From: Paludibacter sp.
Lineage (GTDB): Bacteria > Bacteroidota > Bacteroidia > Bacteroidales > Paludibacteraceae
Length of the DNA stretch: 64,000 nt
Assembly (NCBI GenBank): GCA_024710005.1
Contig: JANJVQ010000017.1
Coordinates: 1 to 64,000 of the forward strand
Direction: 5' to 3'
Program-made: the position numbers and the translations under genes
Part shown: positions 16,157 through 25,306 of the stretch, one piece after another
Layout of the letters: the number at the start of each line of letters is the position of its first letter
Numbering within the stretch: the first letter of the stretch is position 1
The notes under the pieces: generated by a model
The model's database searches: none
Seen by the model: only the letters and a program-made list of their open reading frames with translations
What the model was told of the DNA's origin: nothing

Positions 16157-17500
16157 ATGCTACAGAAAGTACAAGATTTCATACAGGAAAACCGGTTATT
16201 AGCACCCGAAAAAGGGCCGGTAATCGTTGGCTTTAGCGGAGGAAGTGACTCCGTTGTGCTGCTTGATATCCTGTTGAAATCAGGTTATCAGTGTGTGGCA
16301 GCACATTGCAATTTTCAACTGCGAACAACAGAATCTTTACGCGACCTGGAGTTTGTTCGCACCCTTTCCAATAAGCTATATATTCCTTTTATTAGCATTG
16401 ATTTTCAAACGATTAAATATGCTAAAGAAAAGGGAATTTCCATTGAAATGGCAGCAAGGGAATTACGATACGAGTGGTTCGAAAAAATCAGTATGGAACA
16501 CGGTGCACAAGCTATCGCGACCGGTCACCACCTTGATGATAATATCGAGACTGTATTACTTAACTTAACCCGCGGAACAGGATTAAAAGGGCTGACCGGT
16601 ATGCCGGTGCGAAACGGAAAAGTTGTTCGTCCATTACTATCCTCTTCGCGCGCAGAGATCAAGCAGTATATAGAAAAAAACCAACTGGAGTTCGTAGAAG
16701 ACTCCTCCAATGCATCCACCGACATCGTACGGAATAAATTCCGGCATGTGATTATTCCTTTGCTGGAAGAAATCAATCCAGCCTTCCGGAATAGCTGTAA
16801 AGAAACCATTGAAAACCTGCAAGGAGCATATAAAATTTATCAGCAGGAAATTTCCATTATCCGTAAAGATATTGTGCACTTTTCTGATTCTGCCCTCTCT
16901 ATTGATTATTTCAAATTGATTCAACACGAGGAATATTCAACTATTTTATTTGAATTACTGAGGGATTATGGATTTAACCGGGATCAGATCCAACAAATAT
17001 GCAGGAGTTTTCAGGCAGAATCGGGCAAACAATTTTATTCCGGAACACATAGTTTGTTAAAAGACAGGAATAAGCTGATTATTCGTCCTCATGTGATAAA
17101 ACCTGATGATTTATCAGACATAAAAGTTGACAAAAAACTTAATATCCGCATTTTTGAGAAAGACATAGCTTTTAAGCTATCAAAAGACAATCAAACCGTT
17201 CACCTTGATGCCGATAAAATTACTTTACCGCTGACAATCCGCAAATGGCAGGATGCAGATTACTTTTATCCCCTCGGCATGAAAGGCAGGAAAAAACTAA
17301 GTGATTTCTTTATCGACTTAAAAATCAATCGATTCGACAAAGAAAACATCCATGTTGTACTGTCTGATAATCAAATTGTGTGGGTGGTAGGGCTGAGAAT
17401 TGATGAGCGGGTTAAGGTAACTGAAGAGACGAAGCGCATATTAGAGATTAAAGAAAGCAGAAAGCGGAAAACGGAAAACGGAAAACTTGCACAGCACTGA
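16157..17500 (+). CDS. tilS: tRNA(Ile)-lysidine synthase TilS
   Basis: 447 residues. The N-terminal domain has the PP-loop FSGGSDSVVLLD and ATGHHLDDNIETVLLNLTRGTGLKGL, the ATP and tRNA-binding core of TilS. The C-terminal domain contains LTIRKWQDADYFYPLGMKGRKKLSDFFIDLKI, typical of the TilS_C fold. The enzyme converts C34 of the CAU-anticodon tRNA(Ile2) to lysidine and is essential. The last 15 or so residues (RKRKTENGKLAQH) are encoded by (CGGAAAA)n heptamers, so the native end has probably been replaced or extended by a repeat. It is convergent with recN, 22 bp apart. Confidence 0.93.
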   Translation: MLQKVQDFIQENRLLAPEKGPVIVGFSGGSDSVVLLDILLKSGYQCVAAHCNFQLRTTESLRDLEFVRTLSNKLYIPFISIDFQTIKYAKEKGISIEMAARELRYEWFEKISMEHGAQAIATGHHLDDNIETVLLNLTRGTGLKGLTGMPVRNGKVVRPLLSSSRAEIKQYIEKNQLEFVEDSSNASTDIVRNKFRHVIIPLLEEINPAFRNSCKETIENLQGAYKIYQQEISIIRKDIVHFSDSALSIDYFKLIQHEEYSTILFELLRDYGFNRDQIQQICRSFQAESGKQFYSGTHSLLKDRNKLIIRPHVIKPDDLSDIKVDKKLNIRIFEKDIAFKLSKDNQTVHLDADKITLPLTIRKWQDADYFYPLGMKGRKKLSDFFIDLKINRFDKENIHVVLSDNQIVWVVGLRIDERVKVTEETKRILEIKESRKRKTENGKLAQH

Positions 17501-17591
17501 AATATCTTTACAAAAAAAACATTTATACTATCAATTCTCCGTTTTCCGTTTTCCGTTTTCCGTTTTCCGTTTTCCGTTTTCCGTTTTCCGC
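17464..17591. repeat. Inverted CGGAAAA/TTTTCCG heptamer arrays between tilS and recN
   Basis: Three GGAAAAC units (17464-17486) lie in the tilS tail. Eight CCG triplets spaced exactly 7 bp (17539 to 17590) lie in the recN tail in the opposite orientation. The two arrays can pair into a long hairpin over the gene junction. Because 7 is not a multiple of 3, translation cycles every 21 nt and gives the peptide KRKTENG. Confidence 0.85.
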
Positions 17592-19244
17592 TCCCAACAA
17601 CTCCCTCGCGTTCTGAATCGCGGCTTCACCTTTGACTTTACCGCTAAGCATCGTGGCTATTTCATCGACTCTTTCGGTAGCTGACAGCTGCTGGATATAC
17701 GTTTCGGTTTGCTGACCGGAATCATCTTTATAAACCCTGAAATGATGTTCTCCTTTTGCAGCAATCTGCGGTAGGTGGGTAATGGTAATCACCTGCATGT
17801 TGCGACTCATCTGACGCATGATCTCTCCCATGCGGTGCGCAATTTCACCGGAAACGCCGGTATCAATTTCGTCGAAGATGATGGTCGGCAAATCGGATTT
17901 ACCGGCAATCAGGGATTTGATTGACAACATAAGGCGCGAAACCTCACCGCCGGAAGCAATTTCTTCGACTTTTTGCATTTCCCTGTTTTTATTGGCCGAG
18001 AAAAGAAATTCAACCTGATCAATGCCATTTTCAGTATAGTGCTCCATCGGAATCAGCCTGATTTTAAACTGGATATTAGGCATACCCAACTGTGATAATT
18101 GTTGCACCATGTACTGCTCAATAGCGGCAATTTGTGAGACCCTGCTTTCTGTTAGCAACGAAGCATGCTTCTGCATTTGAGCTAAGGACATTGCAAGATT
18201 TTTCTCAAGTTGAATGATATCGTTCTCGTAGGAGTCAATATGCTGTAATTGAGCATCAAAATCACTCCTCTTTTCAATCAATGCTTCAACTGAATTCACC
18301 TTGAATTTCTGCATCAGCGAATACAATTCACTCAACCGGTTTTCGGTTTCTTCGAGGCGGGTTGGATTAAATTCCAGGTTTTCCTGCAACAGCATAAGCT
18401 CCTGCGTCAAATCTTTTAAATCGATATATGCAGCCTGTATTCTTTCGAATTTTGAATCTCCTTCAGTGATAAACTTAGCTATTTTCGATAGTGCCGCTAC
18501 CGACTCTTTAAGTTGCACCAGGCTCCCCTGCTCTCCATCTAATAAACCTGTAATTCTGTTTAGCTCCGTTTTTATTTCCTCAACGTGACTCAGACTCTCC
18601 TGTTCTGTTTCAAGCGCCTGCTGTTCACCTGCAACAAGTTTGGCCTCGTGTAACTGGTTGAACTGAAAACGAATGAAATCAGTCTCGGAAGATGCTTTGG
18701 CCGCATCAGCTTTCAGTTTTTCCAATGCTTTTTCATCTGCTTTCCACGCGTGATAGCTTTCGTGGTATTGCTGCAACAATTCACTATTCCGGGCAACTGT
18801 ATCCAACACTTCTAATTGATAGGCTGCATTCGAAAGCAGCAGGTTTTCATGCTGGGAATGAATATCAATCAAACGGGAAGTTAAATCACGTAATACAGTT
18901 AAAGCAACCGGCGTATCGTTGATAAAAGCCCTGGATTTGCCGTTGGCAGCCAGTTCCCTGCGGATAATACAATGATGCACATCCTGGTCAAGTTCATTTA
19001 TTTCAAAGAAATCATCTAAGTGTTTATAGGCCGAAATATCGAACACCGCTTCAACCACACATTTATCTTCCTCTTTCTTGATGGATTTATTATCTGCCCG
19101 CTGTCCCAGTATGAGTGACAAAGCGCCCAGTATGATGGATTTGCCCGCTCCGGTTTCCCCGGTCAGCACCGATAATCCCGACTGAAAATCAATTTCCAGC
19201 GTTGAAATTAAGGCATAATTCGAGATAAATATTGATTTCAACAT
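17523..19244 (-). CDS. recN: DNA repair protein RecN
   Basis: 573 residues. SMC-like ATPase: Walker A GETGAGKS at 29-36, a long coiled-coil-forming centre, then the signature motif SGGEVSRLML and Walker B TIIFDEIDTGVSG with the following D-loop region and QVITITHLPQIAAKG. RecN helps double-strand break repair by tethering DNA ends. The C-terminal end after NARELLGAENG is heptamer-encoded (KRKTENG repeated), an extension not expected in RecN. It follows the DUF4835 gene by 6 bp and closes the bamD-rpoZ-coaBC-DUF4835-recN tract. Confidence 0.94.
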   Translation of the reverse strand: MLKSIFISNYALISTLEIDFQSGLSVLTGETGAGKSIILGALSLILGQRADNKSIKKEEDKCVVEAVFDISAYKHLDDFFEINELDQDVHHCIIRRELAANGKSRAFINDTPVALTVLRDLTSRLIDIHSQHENLLLSNAAYQLEVLDTVARNSELLQQYHESYHAWKADEKALEKLKADAAKASSETDFIRFQFNQLHEAKLVAGEQQALETEQESLSHVEEIKTELNRITGLLDGEQGSLVQLKESVAALSKIAKFITEGDSKFERIQAAYIDLKDLTQELMLLQENLEFNPTRLEETENRLSELYSLMQKFKVNSVEALIEKRSDFDAQLQHIDSYENDIIQLEKNLAMSLAQMQKHASLLTESRVSQIAAIEQYMVQQLSQLGMPNIQFKIRLIPMEHYTENGIDQVEFLFSANKNREMQKVEEIASGGEVSRLMLSIKSLIAGKSDLPTIIFDEIDTGVSGEIAHRMGEIMRQMSRNMQVITITHLPQIAAKGEHHFRVYKDDSGQQTETYIQQLSATERVDEIATMLSGKVKGEAAIQNARELLGAENGKRKTENGKRKTENGELIV

Positions 19245-19250
19245 AAGATG

Positions 19251-20138
19251 CTATTTCAGAATAGATTCATATCTTTCCGTCTGGGTCGGATTGACATCTG
19301 ATAAAACTTCAATCATATTCTTTTTCTCCTGATCGGTTGCCCTTTTGAAGATATTAATCAACTCCTCTGTTTTGGCATCAAGAAAAGATGTGATAGCTAC
19401 AGACGAAGGTCTGGCACGATTCGTTTCTCTCAGGACGGATAGTCCGGCATTAATCCGTGCACGGGCATTCACCATGTTGATGCTCATCTCATCCAACCCC
19501 AACCGGTGGTATTCATAAAAGTAATTCCTGTATTTTTTAAATGCTTCATCCGTGAGATTGCTGATCAGAGCATATCGGTTACGGGTACTCTCAAAGGCAC
19601 GCCATCCCGGCATGTCGAGCGATTGCGCGCTGTTTACAATGCGCTCAGCCGCCTGAAAATAAGGCGTACCACCCAACCGCGAATAAGAGTCCATGTCATA
19701 ACCGATGATGAGATACACGTAATAAGTCAGCACCGCCGTCAGGTTCGAAGTAATCGAATTTTCATTAAACTCCAGTACTTCAAACTCTTTGTAGTTAAAC
19801 ACCAAAGCATTATCCCTGAAATTGAATAAAGTAGTATTATAGGAAGAATTGAACACCGGCCGCCTCGATTGCACCTGAATTTCAGCCGTAAAAACATCAT
19901 TTTCCATTTTAGAAACGATGATATTCATATTGCATTCAATCCGCTCATCCGGGGCATAAGTAAGTTCAGTCCATTTTCTGTTATTAATAAAGTCGGATAC
20001 AGATTTTTCGAGTGTCGAGAATACTGATTTATTAGAACCCTGAATCATATCTGAATTTATTTTCAGATTACAATTCAGTTCCTGAGCCGGAATAAAAACT
20101 GAAATAAGTATAAAAACTAAGAGCAATATAAATCTCAT
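19251..20138 (-). CDS. DUF4835 family secreted protein
   Basis: 295 residues from the ATG at 20138, where a clean signal peptide begins (MRFILLLVFILISVFIPAQ, cleavage after SVFIPAQ likely). Conserved family stretches are LNCNLKINSDMIQGSNKSVFSTLE, TELTYAPDERIECNMNI and YYVYLIIGYDMDSYSRLGGTPYF. DUF4835 proteins are restricted to Bacteroidetes, are exported, and have no established function. Their position next to coaBC and recN is conserved in the phylum as far as I know. An in-frame codon at 20162 would extend it by 8 residues, but the signal peptide favours 20138. Confidence 0.82.
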   Translation of the reverse strand: MRFILLLVFILISVFIPAQELNCNLKINSDMIQGSNKSVFSTLEKSVSDFINNRKWTELTYAPDERIECNMNIIVSKMENDVFTAEIQVQSRRPVFNSSYNTTLFNFRDNALVFNYKEFEVLEFNENSITSNLTAVLTYYVYLIIGYDMDSYSRLGGTPYFQAAERIVNSAQSLDMPGWRAFESTRNRYALISNLTDEAFKKYRNYFYEYHRLGLDEMSINMVNARARINAGLSVLRETNRARPSSVAITSFLDAKTEELINIFKRATDQEKKNMIEVLSDVNPTQTERYESILK

Positions 20139-20190
20139 GCAAAATTGTTTTACAACAAACACATTATATCAATTAAATTTTCAACGCAAT

Positions 20191-20271
20191 AATTTTTAAC
20201 CATATAAGTCACATAAGTGCTTATTGTTTGTTATGCTTATGTTACTTATATGACTTATATGGTTAAAAATT
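20191..20271. repeat. 28-bp inverted repeat related to 6239-6344
   Basis: Arms 20191-20218 and 20244-20271 are reverse complements with one mismatch and a 25-nt loop. The outer AACCATATAAGTCA sequence is shared with the element at 6239-6344. It begins 15 bp after the coaBC stop on the minus strand, the same placement as the first copy after the YgiQ gene. Confidence 0.8.
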
Positions 20272-20285
20272 CAGCATATTGAGTA

Positions 20286-21482
20286 TCAAAATATCAGTGT
20301 ATTAATCTCTTTCACGATATCATCCGCCACATCCAGTTTACTTTTCAGTTCAAACTGCTTTTTCAAACCTGAACGATGCAGGATAGTCACTTTATTTGTA
20401 TCGAAGCCGAAGCCCGAGTTTGGATCACGCAAGGAATTTAACACGATAAAATCAAAATTCTTACGTTCCATTTTGCTGATGGCATTGGCTTCTTCGTCGT
20501 TAGTTTCCAGGGCGAAGCCTACCACAAACTGTTCATGTCTTTTAACCTTTCCAATTTCAGCAGCAATGTCAACAGAAGGTTTCAATTCGATAATCAAATT
20601 ATCTTTTCCGCGTTTCATTTTGGTTTCAGCCGGGGAAACCGGTGTAAAATCTGCTACAGCGGCACAGAGTATGGCACCATCAACCTGTTCGAACCGGCTC
20701 ATCACCACCTTATGCATTTCCTGCGCCGATTCTACATTAATCCGTTCTATGTTTTTATAAGGTGTACTCAGGCTTACCGGTCCGCAAACCAGCGTGACTT
20801 CCGCACCGCGTCTGGCACAATTCTCAGCCAGTGCAAATCCCATTTTCCCGGAAGAATAGTTTCCAATAAAACGTACCGGATCTATCATTTCGTATGTTGG
20901 TCCGGCTGTAATCAGGACTTTTTTGCCCTGCATATCCTTCGGATAGAAAAAATCATTCAGTTGACGTACAATATTTTCGGGTTCTTCCATCCTACCCTTT
21001 CCTTCCAGTCCGCTTGCCAGCTCTCCGACTGTAGGTTCAATCACATAATTGCCAAAGGATTTAAGCGTGTTGAGGTTCTGTTTGGTGGTTGGATGAGCAA
21101 ACATATCCAAATCCATGGCAGGAGCGATAAACACCGGGCATCGTGCCGACAGATAGGTCGTCAACAGCAGGTTATCAGCTATTCCCGTAGCCATTTTGGC
21201 CAGTGTATTCGCAGTTGCCGGTGCAATCAACAAGGCATCTGCCCAGGTACCCAGGTCAACATGACTGTTCCAGTTCCCATTCGTAGGATCAAAAAAATCC
21301 ACCAAAATCGGATTTTTTGACAGTGTCGCCATGGTAAGAGGCGTTATAAACTCTTTTGCAAGAGGAGTCATGATTACTTTCACTTCGGCACCTCTCTGAA
21401 CCAACAAACGAATAATCTGTGCTGATTTATAGGCTGCAATACCACCTGTTACACCTAATATAATTTTTTTCCCGCTTAACAT
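20286..21482 (-). CDS. coaBC: Bifunctional phosphopantothenoylcysteine decarboxylase/synthetase CoaBC
   Basis: 398 residues from the ATG at 21482; an upstream frame to 21560 would run through the rpoZ terminator and has no family sequence. The N-terminal CoaC flavoprotein domain shows KIILGVTGGIAAYKSAQIIR, the catalytic-His region NSHVDLGTWADALLIAPATANTLAK and APAMDLDMF. The C-terminal CoaB domain starts at VLITAGPTYEMIDPVRFIGN with GKMGFALAENCARRGA. It carries out the two middle steps of coenzyme A synthesis (CTP-dependent coupling of cysteine, then decarboxylation). Confidence 0.94.
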   Translation of the reverse strand: MLSGKKIILGVTGGIAAYKSAQIIRLLVQRGAEVKVIMTPLAKEFITPLTMATLSKNPILVDFFDPTNGNWNSHVDLGTWADALLIAPATANTLAKMATGIADNLLLTTYLSARCPVFIAPAMDLDMFAHPTTKQNLNTLKSFGNYVIEPTVGELASGLEGKGRMEEPENIVRQLNDFFYPKDMQGKKVLITAGPTYEMIDPVRFIGNYSSGKMGFALAENCARRGAEVTLVCGPVSLSTPYKNIERINVESAQEMHKVVMSRFEQVDGAILCAAVADFTPVSPAETKMKRGKDNLIIELKPSVDIAAEIGKVKRHEQFVVGFALETNDEEANAISKMERKNFDFIVLNSLRDPNSGFGFDTNKVTILHRSGLKKQFELKSKLDVADDIVKEINTLIF

Positions 21483-21559
21483 AATTGACTTTTTTGTGTT
21501 TATCACTTCACGCTCCACAAAAATACAAAAAGAAATCAGATTAAAATCTGAAAAAAACA

Positions 21560-21603
21560 AAAGTCACAAAGAATGTTCAAAATGGAACATGCCCTGTGAC
21601 TTT
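21560..21603 (-). terminator. Two-part hairpin downstream of rpoZ
   Basis: AAAGTCACA (21560-21568) pairs with TGTGACTTT (21595-21603), and ATGTTC (21573-21578) pairs with GAACAT (21585-21590) inside. It lies 20 bp beyond the rpoZ stop and upstream of coaBC, and is flanked by an A run on the left that reads as U-tract on the minus strand. Confidence 0.65.
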
Positions 21604-21623
21604 CAAATCATTTAGAAGAAAAA

Positions 21624-21953
21624 TTATTTCAGCTTATCCTTCAGGGGATTTCTGTAATAAACTTTTCCTTCGATAAACTCCTGAGTTGCCATCAATACCG
21701 GTTTCGGAAGTTTTTCAAAATAACGTGAAATCTCTATTTGTTCACGGTTTTCAAAGACCTCTTCAATGTTTTCAGAGGTGTTGCCGAAATCCTGTAGTTT
21801 TTTATCAATCTCAGATTTAATTTCTGCACTGATTTGATTCGCTCTTTTGGCTATGACCATCACAGTTTCATACACGTTACCAATTTCCTCACTCATGGCA
21901 TTCATGTCACGGGAAATCGTTGTTGTAGGAGCATTTACTTTTTTGAAATCCAT
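21624..21953 (-). CDS. rpoZ: RNA polymerase omega subunit (Rpb6-type)
   Basis: 109 residues. MDFKKVNAPTTTISRDMNAMSEEIGNVYETVMVIAKRANQIS is the N-terminus of the Bacteroidetes omega/Rpb6 family, with the helix NVYETVMVIAKRA that clamps the beta' tail. The C-terminus KPVLMATQEFIEGKVYYRNP is also conserved. The subunit assists assembly of the core polymerase. It lies 12 bp after bamD, as in many Bacteroidetes, so they are co-transcribed. Confidence 0.88.
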   Translation of the reverse strand: MDFKKVNAPTTTISRDMNAMSEEIGNVYETVMVIAKRANQISAEIKSEIDKKLQDFGNTSENIEEVFENREQIEISRYFEKLPKPVLMATQEFIEGKVYYRNPLKDKLK

Positions 21954-21965
21954 ATAGTTGTATTT

Positions 21966-22766
21966 TTAATCTTTTACAATTCTTTTAGCATCAGCGTAAA
22001 TTCTTTCTGCTTCTCTTTTATATTTTCCGGCAGGAAATTCATTGATATAATTGTAATACTCATCAATGGTATCCCTGTAACGTTCAATTTTCTTTTCCTC
22101 CACACTCTGAACAGCCTGTTCATACTTTGATTGAAGAATGATGTACGACAATTCCTCTCTGTTCGAATTGGCAGGATAATTCTTCAAGGCATTCTGTGCC
22201 ACGATAATCGCTGAAATATAGTTATTACCCAGATAATTACCCAGGTTATAATACAACCTGGCGCTCAAAAACTCTTTATAAGCCAACTTACTTTTCAGTT
22301 CATCCAGTAACTTATTCACTTCAGGAACCCTTTCACTATCGGGATGTATATCTAAAAACTCCTGAAAAGCATTGATTGCATCCCGGGTTGCCGTTTGATC
22401 GAGTCTGGCATCCGGTGAATCTAAGTAATAACAATATCCGATCATAAACCGGGCCTCCGTGATATAAGTTCCTTTCGGATAGGTTTTCACGTAAGTTCTG
22501 TAATACTCACTTGCCGTGAAATAATCCTTCTGACCCATATATGATTTAGCCAGATAATTCAATATCTGCTCCGAACGTTCAGTACCCCTGAAATACCTGG
22601 AAACCTCATCGAACAAAGTAGAAGCACGCATGAAATCATTTTTTTCAAAATATTCCACGGCTTTATTATACTTCAATTCAGGATCGGTACTTTTCAGTAT
22701 GTTCTGATATTCACTGCAGGAAATCGCAGCAAATACAACAAGTATGATGGCTAAGTATTTCTTCAT
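21966..22766 (-). CDS. bamD: Outer-membrane assembly lipoprotein BamD
   Basis: 266 residues from the ATG at 22766. A frame start at 22784 would overlap the -7 box (22789-22782), and the signal peptide begins MKKYLAIILVVFAAISC with a lipobox ending in Cys17. TPR-like repeats follow (YNKAVEYFEKNDFMRASTLFDEV, YFTASEYYRTYVKTYPKGTY, AINAFQEFLDIHPDSERVPEVN), the usual five-TPR layout of BamD. It is a periplasmic lipoprotein on the outer membrane that helps BamA fold beta-barrel proteins, and starts the rpoZ-coaBC tract. Confidence 0.9.
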   Translation of the reverse strand: MKKYLAIILVVFAAISCSEYQNILKSTDPELKYNKAVEYFEKNDFMRASTLFDEVSRYFRGTERSEQILNYLAKSYMGQKDYFTASEYYRTYVKTYPKGTYITEARFMIGYCYYLDSPDARLDQTATRDAINAFQEFLDIHPDSERVPEVNKLLDELKSKLAYKEFLSARLYYNLGNYLGNNYISAIIVAQNALKNYPANSNREELSYIILQSKYEQAVQSVEEKKIERYRDTIDEYYNYINEFPAGKYKREAERIYADAKRIVKD

Positions 22767-22781
22767 AAGAAAATTGGACTG

Positions 22782-22789
22782 CAAAAGTA
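22782..22789 (-). promoter_or_regulatory. Bacteroidetes -7 box upstream of bamD
   Basis: CAAAAGTA on the plus strand reads TACTTTTG on the minus strand, 16 bp before the preferred bamD ATG. It decides between the start codons at 22766 and 22784. Confidence 0.5.
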
Positions 22790-22823
22790 AGTAATTTAAA
22801 TGTAATAATAAAATTTTTCCACA

Positions 22824-23843
22824 CTATTCATTGAAGTATTTCTCAAAGCCTTCTGAATAGCTAACCTGATAGTTTCCTGCTTCATCCGCATAAATCAGGT
22901 AACATTCGATGTCGGGAACACGGCGACAAACAGCCAGGCTGCTATCGACACCCAAGACCATAAAAGCGGTCGCAAAAGCATCAGCACGCATGGAAGATGC
23001 AGCTATCACCGTTGCACTTAACAAGTTATGATCAACAGGATAACCGGTTACCGGATTGATGGTATGGGCATATTTCTTTCCATTTTTAAAATAAAACTGA
23101 CGATAATTGCCTGAAGTTGCCATCCCACAATCGGTTATACCCAGGATGATTTGTAATTCCCTTTGTTCTTCAAAAATTTCTTCGGTCGGCTTATCAATTC
23201 CGATTTGCCATTTTTTACCTTTGGGATTTACTCCTTTACAGGCAATTTCACCCCCAATCTCAACCATATAATTTTCACAGCCAAAGGATTCCAACAGTTC
23301 TCCGATTACATCAGATGACTGCCCTTTGGCAATAGCGCTTGCATCCAGCATGATACGTTTATCAGACTTAACAAGTCGATTGTCTTCAAGGCTGATTTTT
23401 TTGTAACCAATATAGGGCAAAATGGACTTAACATCCGGCAACTCTTTTCTTTCCTGGTCTCCGAAGCCAAAGCCCCAGGCATTCACCAACGGAGCTACCG
23501 TTATGTCAAATGCACCGCCTGTCAATTCTGAAACCTGACGGGCTTCCCTGTACATGGTCACAAAATAATCATCAACCCTTACACTGTCCTCATTCTTGTT
23601 AATGCAGGAAATGATAGAATTCGGATTAAATGTTGACAGTGAAAGTTCGAATTCACGCATTTTAGCTTCGATTTCAGGCTGCAAATCTTTTCCTTCGGGA
23701 TGCAAGTAGGTAGCGTGGTAAAATGTCCCGTGGATTTTACCGCTGTTTTTCGTGTATTCCTTGTTTTTTGATGTAGGCTGCTGACAGGACAGCAATACAA
23801 TAGCCAACAAAGCAGGAAAGAAAAATCTGTTTTTCATCTTCAA
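22824..23843 (-). CDS. apbE: FAD:protein FMN transferase (ApbE), lipoprotein
   Basis: 339 residues. The N-terminus [22 protein letters not shown] is a lipoprotein signal with lipobox Cys. The ApbE core has [59 protein letters not shown] and the metal-binding TSGNYRQF with [15 protein letters not shown], then [11 protein letters not shown]. ApbE attaches FMN covalently to threonine in flavoproteins such as NqrB/NqrC and RnfG/RnfD at the cell surface side of the inner membrane. It starts within the pyrC stop (4-bp overlap). Confidence 0.92.
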   Translation of the reverse strand: MKMKNRFFFPALLAIVLLSCQQPTSKNKEYTKNSGKIHGTFYHATYLHPEGKDLQPEIEAKMREFELSLSTFNPNSIISCINKNEDSVRVDDYFVTMYREARQVSELTGGAFDITVAPLVNAWGFGFGDQERKELPDVKSILPYIGYKKISLEDNRLVKSDKRIMLDASAIAKGQSSDVIGELLESFGCENYMVEIGGEIACKGVNPKGKKWQIGIDKPTEEIFEEQRELQIILGITDCGMATSGNYRQFYFKNGKKYAHTINPVTGYPVDHNLLSATVIAASSMRADAFATAFMVLGVDSSLAVCRRVPDIECYLIYADEAGNYQVSYSEGFEKYFNE

Positions 23844-25183
23844 TATTTATTAAACATCAGTCTTTTACCGCGAATGGCTGTATTTACTTTGCCATCACTG
23901 TAAGCCAACTGACCATTCACCCAGGTTTTTTCTACGGTATGCTTGAGCGTGGTGCCTTCAAACGGTGACCAACCACATTTCGACAACACCAAATCAGCCG
24001 TAACCGGCATTGATTTCGCCGGGTTCACCAATACCAAATCAGCAAAATAACCCGGCTGGATATATCCCCTATTTTGCACCCTGAATAAATCTGCCGGCGC
24101 ATGACACATTTTAGCAATCACCTGTTCCACCGTAAAATAGCCCTTAGCCGCCAATTCGAGCATGGCAGGAAGTGAAAATTGCACCAACGGTCCGCCCGAA
24201 GCTGCTTTCAGACAATTACCCTCTTTTTCTCTCAACAAATGTGGCGCATGGTCGGTAGCCACCACGTCAATCAAATCCTGATTCAGCGCTTCTATGAGTT
24301 TTTGTCTGTCGTTTTCACTTTTAACCGCCGGATTCCATTTGATGCGGTTTCCGTATTGTTCATAATCCTGATCCGAGAACCACAGGTGATGCACACACAC
24401 TTCAGCCGTGATTTTTTTCTCTTTCAACGGCAGTTTATTGCTGAACAAAGCCATTTCGCGTGCAGTAGACAAATGCAGCACATGCAAGCGGGCATTGTAT
24501 TTGGTTGCCAGTTCCACTGCGAAGGCCGATGATTTATAACAGGCTTCAGCATCCCGTATCAGGGGGTGAAACTGAATGGGCAAATCATCACCATATTCCG
24601 CTTTATACCTGGCTTTATTCGCTTGTATAGTTGTTTCATCTTCACAATGGGTGGCAATCAACATCGGAATTTCAGCAAAAATACGACTCAGGGTTTCCCG
24701 GTTATCCACCAGCATATTACCGGTTGATGAGCCCATAAACACCTTAACGCCACAGACTTCAGCAGGGTTAACCTTCTTGAGTTCTTCAATATTGTTATTG
24801 GTGGCACCCATGTAAAAAGAATAATTGGCCACCGATTTTTCAGCGCCAATCCTATATTTATCTTCCAGCGCATCAATGGTCGTCGTCAGTGGCATGGTAT
24901 TGGGCATATCCATAAATGAAGTCACGCCACCAGCCACCGCCGCCATCGATTCCGTAGCAATATCGGCTTTATGAGTCAGACCCGGCTCCCGGAAATGCAC
25001 CTGATCATCGATAACACCCGGCATCAACCAAAGTCCGGTGGCATCCATTACCTCATTAACATGTATATCCTCAGGGATATCACTTCCGTGAAAAACAGCG
25101 CTTATCATTTCTCCGTCCAACAGGACAGAACCATTGAAGCGTTTTCCATCATTGAAGATGGTTGCATTTTTAATTAACAACAC
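23840..25183 (-). CDS. pyrC: Dihydroorotase
   Basis: 447 residues, typical of the class I dihydroorotases. The metal site is visible in [20 protein letters not shown] (H-x-H equivalent is here QVH), the carboxylated lysine in [11 protein letters not shown], and HL histidines in ATHCEDE and LHVLHLSTA, with the aspartate in VATDHAPH. The Q in place of the first His of the usual H-x-H is worth noting (residues D-Q-V-H). It catalyses ring closure of carbamoyl aspartate in pyrimidine synthesis. It overlaps apbE by 4 bp. Confidence 0.88.
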   Translation of the reverse strand: MLLIKNATIFNDGKRFNGSVLLDGEMISAVFHGSDIPEDIHVNEVMDATGLWLMPGVIDDQVHFREPGLTHKADIATESMAAVAGGVTSFMDMPNTMPLTTTIDALEDKYRIGAEKSVANYSFYMGATNNNIEELKKVNPAEVCGVKVFMGSSTGNMLVDNRETLSRIFAEIPMLIATHCEDETTIQANKARYKAEYGDDLPIQFHPLIRDAEACYKSSAFAVELATKYNARLHVLHLSTAREMALFSNKLPLKEKKITAEVCVHHLWFSDQDYEQYGNRIKWNPAVKSENDRQKLIEALNQDLIDVVATDHAPHLLREKEGNCLKAASGGPLVQFSLPAMLELAAKGYFTVEQVIAKMCHAPADLFRVQNRGYIQPGYFADLVLVNPAKSMPVTADLVLSKCGWSPFEGTTLKHTVEKTWVNGQLAYSDGKVNTAIRGKRLMFNKY

Positions 25184-25231
25184 GATTTGCTATTTACAAT
25201 TTTGACATTTACAATTTTGTTTGGTTTTTTG

Positions 25232-25301
25232 GGGGCGCATTCGATGCGCCCCTACGCTTTCCGTTTTCCGTTTTCCGTTATTGGGCGCAAGCGTTGCGCC
25301 C
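25232..25301. repeat. REP-like GGGCGC palindromes with heptamers between them
   Basis: GGGGCGCAT-tcg-ATGCGCCCC (25232-25252) and GGGCGCAA-gcg-TTGCGCCC (25283-25301) are perfect stems, each followed by CCTACG or CTACG. TTTTCCG heptamers (25258-25280) fill the space between them. This is the intergenic region between pyrC and the GT2 gene. Confidence 0.8.
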
Positions 25302-25306
25302 CTACG

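Noticed and set aside
20535-21320. 261-residue frame antisense to coaBC
   Set aside because: It lies wholly within the conserved coaBC frame and has no start region or motif of its own.
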